Assembly (NCBI GenBank): GCA_018969355.1
Contig: JAGWYO010000013.1
Coordinates: forward strand, 1 to 39,711
DNA from: Actinomycetales bacterium
Lineage (GTDB): Bacteria; Actinomycetota; Actinomycetes; Nanopelagicales; Nanopelagicaceae
Direction of reading: 5' to 3'
DNA length: 39,711 bases
Shown piece by piece: positions 26,892 to 34,523 of this stretch; position 1 is the stretch's first letter, and each line of letters starts with the position of its first letter. Position numbers and translations under genes: made by a program. The notes under the pieces were generated by a model. It was given only the letters and a program-made list of their open reading frames with translations, searched no databases and was not told where the DNA came from.

Positions 26892-27251
26892 ATGAGAGTT
26901 AAACGTGGAGTTCACGCTGCTAAGAAGCGTCGCACAACTTTAGAACGTGCTAGTGGTTATCGCGGACAACGTTCCCGTCTTTTCACAAAGGCGAAGGAAC
27001 AAGTTACGCACTCAATGGTTTACGCATTCAACGATCGTAAAGAGAAGAAGGGCGATTTCCGTCGTTTATGGATTCAGCGCATTAACGCTGGATGCCGCGA
27101 ACATGGTCTTACCTACAACCGCTTCATCCAAGGCCTTAAGGCTGCTGGTGTGGAAGTAGACCGCCGCGTTCTTTCAGATCTAGCAACAAATGATCCTGCT
27201 ACATTCAAAACACTTGTTGATGTTGCTCGCAAGAGCCTTGTATCTGCCTAA
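26892..27251 (+). CDS. rplT: 50S ribosomal protein L20
   Basis: A 119-residue L20, starting [20 protein letters not shown] and including [19 protein letters not shown] and [21 protein letters not shown]20 is an early assembly protein of the large subunit and is a known autogenous repressor of this operon in E. coli and Bacillus. GGAAGGTGTG lies upstream of the ATG. A 15-bp perfect hairpin begins 16 nt after its stop codon, inside the next gene. Confidence 0.97.
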   Translation: MRVKRGVHAAKKRRTTLERASGYRGQRSRLFTKAKEQVTHSMVYAFNDRKEKKGDFRRLWIQRINAGCREHGLTYNRFIQGLKAAGVEVDRRVLSDLATNDPATFKTLVDVARKSLVSA

Positions 27252-27260
27252 AAGATACCA

Positions 27261-28043
27261 ATGATTGAGAGCCTTAACTCGCCACATATCGCGCGAGTTA
27301 AGGCTCTGATTGGTTCTAAGGGGACCAAAGAACGTAAATCTTCCGGACACTTTGTTGCAGAGGGTTTGCAATGTGCTCGTGAAGCAATGGTGGCAACGAC
27401 TGGTCCACGTATTGAAACTTTATATGTCACACCAGCAGGTCGATTTAAAGTTGAACAGATTGCAGATCTTCATTCCTTTAATGTCGTTGAAGTAAGTGAT
27501 GGCGTGATGAAGGCGATGGCAGAGACAATTACGCCGCAAGGAATTCTGGCCGTGTGTTCCATCCCTATTAAGTCTTTAGAGTCAATCACTCTTAATGGAA
27601 CACGCAAATTTGTTTATCTTTCAGAGATTCAAGATCCAGGCAATGCTGGAACGATTATTCGCTCTGCTGATGCTTTTGGAATAGATGCTGTCATTACATC
27701 ACCTGGAAGTGTTGATCTCTATTCTCCAAAAGTTGTGCGTAGTACTGCCGGTTCACTCTGGCACACACCCGTGTTTGAAAACATTGAGTTAGCGGCGGTT
27801 CTAGCCCGTGGAGTGCAAGCTTTCACATTGGCTGCAGCAGCTCAAAAATCTCTCAAAGAGCTCAAGATCACTAATGATTGTGTAGCAATTTTTGGTAATG
27901 AGGCTAGGGGATTAGCAACTGCCCAAGGCCTATCATCTATTGAGCAAGTCAAGATATCGATGCCTGGTAATGCCGAAAGCCTAAATCTTTCAGCGGCAGC
28001 AACTATTGTTATGTATCACCTAGCAAATATCCCATCTTCCTAA
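27261..28043 (+). CDS. TrmH/SpoU-family RNA 2'-O-ribose methyltransferase
   Basis: A 260-residue SPOUT methyltransferase with an N-terminal RNA-binding extension and the three SpoU motifs: QDPGNAGTIIRSADAFG (motif 1), IFGNEARGL (motif 2) and MPGNAESLNLSAAATI (motif 3), the trefoil-knot SAM site. It probably methylates a 2'-hydroxyl in 23S rRNA or tRNA; the exact nucleotide cannot be told from sequence. The gene starts 9 bp after rplT, and such a gene commonly sits between rplT and pheS in actinobacteria. Codons 3-16 encode a perfect 15-bp inverted repeat that should fold in the mRNA just behind the start codon and depress translation or end transcription. Confidence 0.88.
   Translation: MIESLNSPHIARVKALIGSKGTKERKSSGHFVAEGLQCAREAMVATTGPRIETLYVTPAGRFKVEQIADLHSFNVVEVSDGVMKAMAETITPQGILAVCSIPIKSLESITLNGTRKFVYLSEIQDPGNAGTIIRSADAFGIDAVITSPGSVDLYSPKVVRSTAGSLWHTPVFENIELAAVLARGVQAFTLAAAAQKSLKELKITNDCVAIFGNEARGLATAQGLSSIEQVKISMPGNAESLNLSAAATIVMYHLANIPSS
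27268..27307. promoter_or_regulatory. 15-bp perfect inverted repeat in the methyltransferase start
   Basis: AGAGCCTTAACTCGC (27268-27282) and GCGAGTTAAGGCTCT (27293-27307) are exact reverse complements with a 10-nt loop. It begins 16 nt after the rplT stop and 7 nt into the next gene. It lacks the T-run of a classical terminator. Possible roles are a 3' stabiliser or terminator for infC-rpmI-rplT, or a translational attenuator for the methyltransferase. Confidence 0.8.
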
Positions 28044-28063
28044 ACTCTCACAGGATAGAGTTT
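28042..28063 (+). promoter_or_regulatory. Hairpin at the pheS start / possible pheS promoter
   Basis: AAACTCT (28042-28048) and AGAGTTT (28057-28063) form a 7-bp stem with an 8-nt loop, immediately after the methyltransferase stop. The only ribosome-binding-like bases for pheS (GGAT) fall in its loop. TAGAGT at 28056-28061 ends 7 nt before the pheS ATG and could alternatively be a -10 for a nearly leaderless message. Confidence 0.4.
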
Positions 28064-28068
28064 GCTCT

Positions 28069-29076
28069 ATGCGCCAAGAAGATATCTCACAATGGGTTAC
28101 AGATGCCCAGGTAGCATTTAGCGCTGCTACAGATCTTGATTCCCTTAAAACTGCTCGATTAGCCCATGCTGGAGATAAAGCACCGATTTCACTTGCGTCC
28201 AGAACTCTTGGGTCTCTAACACCTGATGAAAAAGCTAGTTTTGGAAAAATTATTGGAGATGGCAAAGCAGCCATCGCACTGGCCTTAGCACAAGCAACAG
28301 AAAAGCTAGAGGCCGAGCGTGATAGGAAAGTATTGTTGGAAGAAGTCGTTGATATTACTTTGCCTGTCAATCGCAGACATCGTGGCGGGCTCCATCCGAT
28401 TTCCATAATTAAAAATGAAGTCTCAGATTTCTTCATTGAGCAGGGTTATGCAGTGGCAGAAGGCCCAGAGCTTGAATCTGGTTGGTTGAACTTTGATGCA
28501 CTCAACATTCCTGCAGATCATCCAGCTCGCACAATGCAGGACACATTCTTTGTCGAGCCAGTTGAATCTGGAATGGTGCTACGCACTCACACATCTCCTG
28601 TTCAAATTCGCACGATGTTGACCCAAGCACCACCCATTTATGTCATCTGTCCTGGGCGAACTTTTAGAGCAGATGAGTTGGACGCAACGCATAGTCCAGT
28701 TTTTCATCAGGTAGAAGGCTTAGTTGTTGATAAGGGCATAACTATGGCGCACCTTAAAGGAACCCTCGATAACTTTGCCCGTCATATGTTTGGTCCAGAT
28801 GTGACAACTCGCCTTCGCCCTTCATTTTTCCCATTCACTGAGCCAAGTGCTGAAGTTGACATATTCTTTAACAATCGTTGGATTGAATGGGGCGGTTGTG
28901 GAATGGTCAATCCAAAGGTGCTACATAGTTGCGGGATAGATACTGATATCTATAGTGGCTTTGCTTTTGGTATGGGGTTAGAGCGAACCTTGATGGTGCG
29001 ACATGGCATTACTGACATGCATGACATTGTTGAAGGAGATCTGCGCTTCACGCGCCAATTCGGGGTGGGACTCTAA
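28069..29076 (+). CDS. pheS: Phenylalanine-tRNA ligase alpha subunit
   Basis: A 335-residue class II synthetase alpha chain, slightly short but complete. The N-terminal coiled-coil that touches tRNA-Phe is followed by the catalytic core: HPISIIKNEV, GPELESGWLNFDALNIPADHPAR (motif 1 region), CPGRTFRADELDATHSPVFHQVEGL (motif 2) and the C-terminal FAFGMGLERTLM (motif 3). It forms an alpha2-beta2 enzyme with PheT. Its stop TAA shares the last base with the pheT ATG. A small hairpin precedes the start. Confidence 0.97.
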   Translation: MRQEDISQWVTDAQVAFSAATDLDSLKTARLAHAGDKAPISLASRTLGSLTPDEKASFGKIIGDGKAAIALALAQATEKLEAERDRKVLLEEVVDITLPVNRRHRGGLHPISIIKNEVSDFFIEQGYAVAEGPELESGWLNFDALNIPADHPARTMQDTFFVEPVESGMVLRTHTSPVQIRTMLTQAPPIYVICPGRTFRADELDATHSPVFHQVEGLVVDKGITMAHLKGTLDNFARHMFGPDVTTRLRPSFFPFTEPSAEVDIFFNNRWIEWGGCGMVNPKVLHSCGIDTDIYSGFAFGMGLERTLMVRHGITDMHDIVEGDLRFTRQFGVGL

Positions 29077-31532
29077 TGCGCGCACCGCTATCGTGGATTA
29101 AAGAGTTTGTTGATATCCCTGCAAACATAAGTGCAGAAGAGATCTCTAATGGCCTAATTCGCGTCGGCTTTGAAGTTGAGGAAATCATCTCTCAAGGAGC
29201 TGATTTAACTGGTCCACTCAAATTTGCGAAGGTGCTCTCGATTCAAGAGCTAACCGAGCACAAGAAACCCATTCGCTATGTGGGACTTGATTGTGGCGAA
29301 AAAGAAACACGATTTGTAATCTGTGGTGCTACGAATTTTGCTGTGGGGGACATGATTGTTGCCGCTCTTCCAGGGGCTGTGTTGCCTGGTAATTTTGCAA
29401 TCGGAGCACGTGAGACGTATGGCAAAACTTCTAATGGAATGATCTGCTCCGCTCGCGAACTAGGTATTAGTGACGAGCATGCTGGCATCATGGTTTTTTC
29501 ACAGGCTGATGTGAAAATTGGTGCCGATGCAATCGAAGGCTTGCAGATTAACGATGTTATCTTTGATGTTGCAGTCAACCCTGATCGCGGTTATGCATTG
29601 AGTATGCGCGGAATAGCCCGAGAGGTCGCGGGCTCACTTGGCCTTACGTTCACAGATCCAGTGGATGCGCTGCGTTCAATAAAGTTTTCAGAAACCGGCA
29701 AAGGTGTGAGTGCCACGATTGAAGATAGATCTTCTGCCTCAGTTTTCTATCTTCGAACCATGTCCAATTTTGATTCAAAAGCCACAACACCGCTGTGGAT
29801 GCGCAGGCGCATTGAAAAGATGGGTATGCGCTCAATTTCACTTGTTGTCGATGTTACTAACTACGTCATGTTAGAACTGGGCCAACCTTTGCACGCCTTT
29901 GACAAGTCAAAAATCAAGGGCGGACTAACCGTCAAGCGTGCTGGCAAGGCACAGAAATTTCTCACTTTGGATGGACAGGAGCGCACATTAGATCCAGATG
30001 ATTTGATGGTCTGTGATGATGAACAACCCTTGGCATTAGCTGGAACGATGGGTGGTCTTTCATCAGAGATCACTCAAACTACGACTGAAATTGCTTTGGA
30101 AGCGCTTCGATTTGATCCCGTGTGTATTGCTAAAAACTCGCGCAGACACAAACTTTCATCCGAGGCATCAAGGCGTTTCGAGCGAAGCGTTGATCCTTCA
30201 TTGGCCCAGTTTGCATCGGCGCGATTTGTTCAACTAATGACTGAACATAGCTCAGCCGTCCATGTTGCAACTGTGGTTGCAGGAGAGCCCCTTTATCCAC
30301 CTGTTGTCAAGATCGATCCCGCTCACATATCACATATTCTTGGCTTTGAAGTATCAAATGCTGATGTGGCGCGCATCCTTCGCCTTATTGGCTGCGATGT
30401 GGATGAGAAGAGCTGGACGGTTGATCCACCATCATGGCGCGCAGATTTAGTAGGGGTGGCAGATTTGGCTGAAGAAGTAGCGCGAATGATTGGTTACGAC
30501 AAAATTCCTTCTATTTTGCCACCACGACCTTTGCACGCATCTTTAACCCCAACTCAAAAGCGTCGCAGAGCAGTTGCCACAATGCTAGCTAGCCGTGGAT
30601 TAGCTGAAGTGCAAACTTTCCCATTTACTAATCGAGAAACTATTGATGCGATGGGTTTTGTTGGTGAGCGTTCAGCTACGTATGCAATTGCTAATCCTAT
30701 GTCGGAAGAGTTTCCATTGATGCGTGTTCATTTAGTGCCCGGATTAATTGAGGTTGCACAGCGCAACATCAGCCGAGGCGCAAAGGATTTTGCTATTTTT
30801 GAAATGGGCTCAATTTTCCGTAGTTCTCAGAAATTAGTACCAGCAATTTCGCCTGACTTAACCAAGCGTCCAAGTCATAAAGTAATTGATGAGATTTTTG
30901 CTTCAGTGCCACCACAGGCCTATCACGTTGCTGGTTTGCTTGTGGGTAAAGTGGAGAATGAGAATTGGCAAGGAAAAGCTCGTTCCTATACTTGGCACGA
31001 TGCAATTGAATATGCCCAAGATATTTTGGCGTTATGTCAGCTTGAGTGGAGCATTAAGCGCTCTGACTTTGCCCCGTGGCATCCAGGGCGGTGCGCTGAA
31101 CTTATTGTGGATGGCAAGGCTGTGGCACATGCCGGAGAGCTGCACCCACGCATTATTGCTAGTTATGGATTGCCTGAGCGAAGTGTTGCATTTGCTGTTG
31201 GATTAAGCGCTCTTCCAGATTCATCTATCGTGCGTCCTACTCGTGTGGGAACAATGCCTGCGGCTCTGCAAGATGTGGCATTAATTGTTGATGAGAAGGT
31301 AACTGCAGCCGAAGTTCAGGCTTCCCTAACCGAAGGTGCTGGAGATTTACTTGAATCCATCTCTCTTTTTGATCGCTACGACAAGATTGGCGATGGGAAA
31401 ATCTCCCTGGCTTTCACCCTTGTCTTTAGAGCACCTGATCGCACTTTGAATGGCGATGAGGTTTCAGCCATGCGTGAGGCAGCTACTGCGGCGGCAGCCA
31501 AGAAGTGCGGAGCAGTAGTTCGGTCCGCATAA
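29076..31532 (+). CDS. pheT: Phenylalanine-tRNA ligase beta subunit
   Basis: An 818-residue PheT of normal length. It starts MRAPLSWIKEFVDIP; the EMAP/OB-like tRNA-binding domain follows (FVICGATNFAVGD), then the B3/B4 editing domain (LVVDVTNYVMLELGQPLHAFD), the B5 fold (VDPPSWRADL) and a C-terminal anticodon-binding fold (SLFDRYDKIGDGKISLAFTLVFRAPDRTL). Editing of mischarged Tyr-tRNA-Phe is expected. It overlaps pheS by one base. Its final codons and TAA stop lie inside the first of the two ARG boxes that control argC downstream. Confidence 0.97.
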   Translation: MRAPLSWIKEFVDIPANISAEEISNGLIRVGFEVEEIISQGADLTGPLKFAKVLSIQELTEHKKPIRYVGLDCGEKETRFVICGATNFAVGDMIVAALPGAVLPGNFAIGARETYGKTSNGMICSARELGISDEHAGIMVFSQADVKIGADAIEGLQINDVIFDVAVNPDRGYALSMRGIAREVAGSLGLTFTDPVDALRSIKFSETGKGVSATIEDRSSASVFYLRTMSNFDSKATTPLWMRRRIEKMGMRSISLVVDVTNYVMLELGQPLHAFDKSKIKGGLTVKRAGKAQKFLTLDGQERTLDPDDLMVCDDEQPLALAGTMGGLSSEITQTTTEIALEALRFDPVCIAKNSRRHKLSSEASRRFERSVDPSLAQFASARFVQLMTEHSSAVHVATVVAGEPLYPPVVKIDPAHISHILGFEVSNADVARILRLIGCDVDEKSWTVDPPSWRADLVGVADLAEEVARMIGYDKIPSILPPRPLHASLTPTQKRRRAVATMLASRGLAEVQTFPFTNRETIDAMGFVGERSATYAIANPMSEEFPLMRVHLVPGLIEVAQRNISRGAKDFAIFEMGSIFRSSQKLVPAISPDLTKRPSHKVIDEIFASVPPQAYHVAGLLVGKVENENWQGKARSYTWHDAIEYAQDILALCQLEWSIKRSDFAPWHPGRCAELIVDGKAVAHAGELHPRIIASYGLPERSVAFAVGLSALPDSSIVRPTRVGTMPAALQDVALIVDEKVTAAEVQASLTEGAGDLLESISLFDRYDKIGDGKISLAFTLVFRAPDRTLNGDEVSAMREAATAAAAKKCGAVVRSA

Positions 31533-31561
31533 ATATTCAGGAGTTTGCATAAATATCGAAT
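31524..31561. promoter_or_regulatory. Tandem ARG boxes (ArgR operator) upstream of argC
   Basis: Two 18-bp sites fit the ArgR consensus TNTGNATWWWWATNCANA with about two mismatches each: TCCGCATAAATATTCAGG (31524-31541) and TTTGCATAAATATCGAAT (31544-31561). They share the 10-mer GCATAAATAT, repeated at exactly 20 bp. A 2-bp spacer separates them, close to the 2-3 bp usual for paired ARG boxes. The second covers the predicted argC -35. argR itself lies in this operon. Confidence 0.8.
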
Positions 31562-31573
31562 ACACGATATCCT
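31545..31573 (+). promoter_or_regulatory. Predicted argC promoter, leaderless
   Basis: TTGCAT (31545-31550) and TATCCT (31568-31573) are separated by 17 bp. The -10 ends 6 nt before the argC ATG at 31580, and no ribosome-binding site is present, so the transcript should begin at the start codon. The -35 and much of the spacer lie inside the second ARG box. Confidence 0.65.
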
Positions 31574-31579
31574 AGAACC

Positions 31580-32602
31580 ATGAAAACAGCAGTTATTGGT
31601 GCAAGCGGCTATGCCGGGGGAGAACTCCTTCGTTTGCTAGCAGTACATCCCCATTTTCAAGTCACGGCTATTAGCGCTCATTCGAATGCAGGCGAGCTGG
31701 TTACATCCGTCCACCCACACCTAACAACTCATTCTGGAGAGAAGTTTTTGGCTCTATCAGAGATTGATTTTTCAGATATCGAACTCGTTTTCATCGCCCT
31801 GCCTCACGGTGAATCTGCATCACTGATTGCAAAGATTCCAGCCGCTACCAAAATTGTTGATCTTGGTGCGGATTACAGATTAGAGGATGCATCTGCCTGG
31901 GAAAAATACTATGGAGGCGCCCACGCTGGTGCTTGGGTGTATGGCTTACCTGAACTGAGCACGGGACAACGTCAAGCCATTGCGAAGGAAAGCAGAGTCG
32001 CAAATCCTGGTTGTTACGCGACAGCTATTACTTTAGGTATTGCACCTGCAGTTCATCATATTGATGTCAGCGACGTAGTTGCTGTTGCGGCATCTGGAAC
32101 AACTGGGGCGGGTAGAAGCGCCAAGATTAATTTGATTGCAAGTGAAGTGATGGGTTCTCTGACCTCATATAAGTTCGGTGGGGTACATCAACACACACCA
32201 GAGATAGAGCAGGCAGTGTCAGCTATTGCGCAAAAACCGGTAAAGATCTCTTTCACGCCAATACTTGCACCAATGCCTCGTGGCATTCTGGCAACCATTA
32301 CTGCCAAGTTGAACAAGCCCATGAGTACAATAGAGGCTCACGAGCTTTTTGCTAAGCACTTTTCAGGAGAGTACTTCGTAGATGTATTGCCACAGGGTCA
32401 GATGCCTAAGACAGGTTCCCTTACAGGCTCTAACAAGGTTCAAATTCAGGTTGCCGTTGATGAGCACACCAACCGCCTAGTCATCAGTGTTGCTCTGGAT
32501 AACTTAGGAAAAGGCGCAGCTAGTCAAGCAATTCAAAACGCAAACATCATTACAGGTTTTCATGAAGGTTCTGGTCTATCAACCGACGGCTTAGGCGCAT
32601 GA
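31580..32602 (+). CDS. argC: N-acetyl-gamma-glutamyl-phosphate reductase
   Basis: A 340-residue ArgC, third step of arginine synthesis, NADPH-dependent reduction of N-acetylglutamyl phosphate. The N-terminal IGASGYAGGELLRLLAVHP is the nucleotide-binding signature, VANPGCYAT holds catalytic Cys145, and SGTTGAGRSAK and KFGGVHQHTPEI follow. It is the first gene of the arginine operon behind paired ARG boxes. Its stop overlaps the argJ ATG by 4 bp. Confidence 0.96.
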   Translation: MKTAVIGASGYAGGELLRLLAVHPHFQVTAISAHSNAGELVTSVHPHLTTHSGEKFLALSEIDFSDIELVFIALPHGESASLIAKIPAATKIVDLGADYRLEDASAWEKYYGGAHAGAWVYGLPELSTGQRQAIAKESRVANPGCYATAITLGIAPAVHHIDVSDVVAVAASGTTGAGRSAKINLIASEVMGSLTSYKFGGVHQHTPEIEQAVSAIAQKPVKISFTPILAPMPRGILATITAKLNKPMSTIEAHELFAKHFSGEYFVDVLPQGQMPKTGSLTGSNKVQIQVAVDEHTNRLVISVALDNLGKGAASQAIQNANIITGFHEGSGLSTDGLGA

Positions 32603-33741
32603 AGTTCCCCCAGGGTTTTGTGGGAGCTGCCTGTTCTGCAGGCTTAAAGAGCACGGGTGCACTTGATTTAGCGCTGATTAGAAATGTTGGACCTTCTTTT
32701 TTTGGTACTGCCGTATTTACGTCGAACAAAGTAGTTGCAGCGCCTGTCATTTGGAGCAAGCAAGTAGTGAAAGATCAGATTGTTAGAGCAGTTGTGCTCA
32801 ACTCCGGTGGGGCCAATGCCTGCACCGGACCTCAAGGATTTTCTGACACGCATGCAACTGCCGAGTTGGTAGGGCAGTTACTGGATGTTTCATCGGGTGA
32901 AGTAGTTGTCTGTTCAACTGGGCTTATCGGTGAATTTCTACCCATGACAAAGATTAAAAGTGGAGTAACATCTATCGCCAAGGTGCTCAAATCTGAATCA
33001 TTGCAGGAGTGCGCACAAGCCATCATGACAACGGATTCAGTACCAAAGATTGCACAAGCCAGCCTAGGCAAAGTCCAAGTGGCGGGTATTGCAAAAGGTG
33101 CTGGAATGTTGGCTCCGGCGTTAGCAACCATGCTTTCAGTTGTTATGACAGATGGGCTTGTCAGTTCAAATGCTGCAAAGATATTTGCGCACGTTACTGA
33201 TCGAACCTATAACCGAATTGATTCAGATGGTTGCACATCCACCAATGACACAGTGTTATTTATGGCATCAGGTGCTTCAGGTCAAACACTCTCTGATTCA
33301 GAGCTAGAAGATCTGTTGATGAATGTCTGTGGATCACTTGCGGCCCAACTCATTGACGATGCCGAAGGCTCAACCAAATCGGTTGCGATTACCGTCACCA
33401 ATGCCGTGAGTGAAACAGATGCTGTTGAAGTTGCTCGAGCATGTGCTCGAAATAATTTACTGAAGGCAGCAATATTCGGTGGTGATCCAAACTGGGGCAG
33501 AGTATTAGCTGCTGTTGGGACAGCAGATGCCCTCATGGATCCGCTAACAATTGATGTAGCTCTCAATGGTGTTGTAGTGTGCACAAATAGCGCGCCGGAT
33601 GCCGATAAGAGTAAAGTTGATTTTAGTAATCGACTGGTAGAAATTGTTATCAATTTAAAAGTTGGTAAAGCCAGTGCAACTGTGATGACTAATGATCTTT
33701 CACATGACTATGTGCATGAGAACTCGGCGTATTCAACATGA
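32599..33741 (+). CDS. argJ: Glutamate N-acetyltransferase / amino-acid acetyltransferase ArgJ
   Basis: A 380-residue ArgJ of the self-cleaving Ntn fold. The cleavage and nucleophile site is ALATMLSVVMTD, giving Thr177 as the first residue of the beta chain; NSGGANACTG and the C-terminal SHDYVHENSAYST are family signatures. It recycles the acetyl group from N-acetylornithine to glutamate and may also use acetyl-CoA; monofunctional and bifunctional forms cannot be separated by eye. No argA or argE is seen here, consistent with the cyclic route. It overlaps both neighbours by 4 bp. Confidence 0.96.
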   Translation: MKFPQGFVGAACSAGLKSTGALDLALIRNVGPSFFGTAVFTSNKVVAAPVIWSKQVVKDQIVRAVVLNSGGANACTGPQGFSDTHATAELVGQLLDVSSGEVVVCSTGLIGEFLPMTKIKSGVTSIAKVLKSESLQECAQAIMTTDSVPKIAQASLGKVQVAGIAKGAGMLAPALATMLSVVMTDGLVSSNAAKIFAHVTDRTYNRIDSDGCTSTNDTVLFMASGASGQTLSDSELEDLLMNVCGSLAAQLIDDAEGSTKSVAITVTNAVSETDAVEVARACARNNLLKAAIFGGDPNWGRVLAAVGTADALMDPLTIDVALNGVVVCTNSAPDADKSKVDFSNRLVEIVINLKVGKASATVMTNDLSHDYVHENSAYST

Positions 33742-34523
33742 TGGTCGTTAAATTTGGTGGCCATGCCATGAAGGATGAAAATGGGGCTTTTGCACAGGCA
33801 ATTGCCGCTGCTCAAGCTACAGGGGAGTCGGTTGTAGTTGTGCACGGCGGTGGTCCCCAAATTGATGCAGCCTTGAAAGCTAAAGGAATAGAAAGTTCAT
33901 TTGTTGGGGGCTTCCGTTACACAACTCCAGCGATTTTTGAAGTGGTGGAATCTGTCCTTGTTAATGAAGTTGGACCAAAGGTTGCACAGATACTGATGCA
34001 AGGCGGAATTAAAGCGCAAGCCCTTTCGGGTCGCACACTGCCCACTCTCATTGCGAGAAGGAAAACCACATTGGTAGATGGAAGTCATACCGATCTTGGG
34101 CACGTGGGTGATGTTGTCAGAGTTGATGCTTCGGCGTTAAAAGAATTTGTGATTAAGGGAATTGTGCCAGTCGTTGCTCCCGTAAGTAGCGATGAAGACG
34201 GTGACGGTGGATTGAATGTGAACGCCGATTTAGCTGCCGCAGCCATTGCTGGCGCGCTAGATGCATCTGCATTAATTGTTATGACCGATGTTGCTGGCAT
34301 TTATCGTAATTGGCCAGATACTTCATCCTTGATTGAATCCATTTCATCAAAGGAACTAAATTCCTTAAAGGCAGGGTTTTCCGAAGGTATGGCACCGAAA
34401 GTTCAAGCCGCACTGGATGCACTCGCAAGTGGCGCTAAGGCCGTTCGAATTATTGATGGCATGGATCCACGGAGTTTTGCGGACGCATTGCTGAGCAAAG
34501 GTGGAACGTTGGTGACGGCTTGA
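33738..34523 (+). CDS. argB: Acetylglutamate kinase, short form
   Basis: A 261-residue NAGK with the P-loop-like first strand VVKFGGHAM starting at residue 3, VVVHGGGPQID, GGFRYTT and GGLNVNADLAAAAIA, and a C-terminal GMAPKVQAALDAL. It phosphorylates N-acetylglutamate. Actinobacterial NAGKs of the arginine-inhibited class are usually near 295-300 residues, with an N-terminal helix before the first strand; here the first strand begins almost at the start codon and an in-frame TGA (33717-33719) lies just upstream, so that helix is absent. The ATG at 33738 overlaps the argJ stop; an ATG one codon later is equivalent. Confidence 0.94.
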   Translation: MMVVKFGGHAMKDENGAFAQAIAAAQATGESVVVVHGGGPQIDAALKAKGIESSFVGGFRYTTPAIFEVVESVLVNEVGPKVAQILMQGGIKAQALSGRTLPTLIARRKTTLVDGSHTDLGHVGDVVRVDASALKEFVIKGIVPVVAPVSSDEDGDGGLNVNADLAAAAIAGALDASALIVMTDVAGIYRNWPDTSSLIESISSKELNSLKAGFSEGMAPKVQAALDALASGAKAVRIIDGMDPRSFADALLSKGGTLVTA

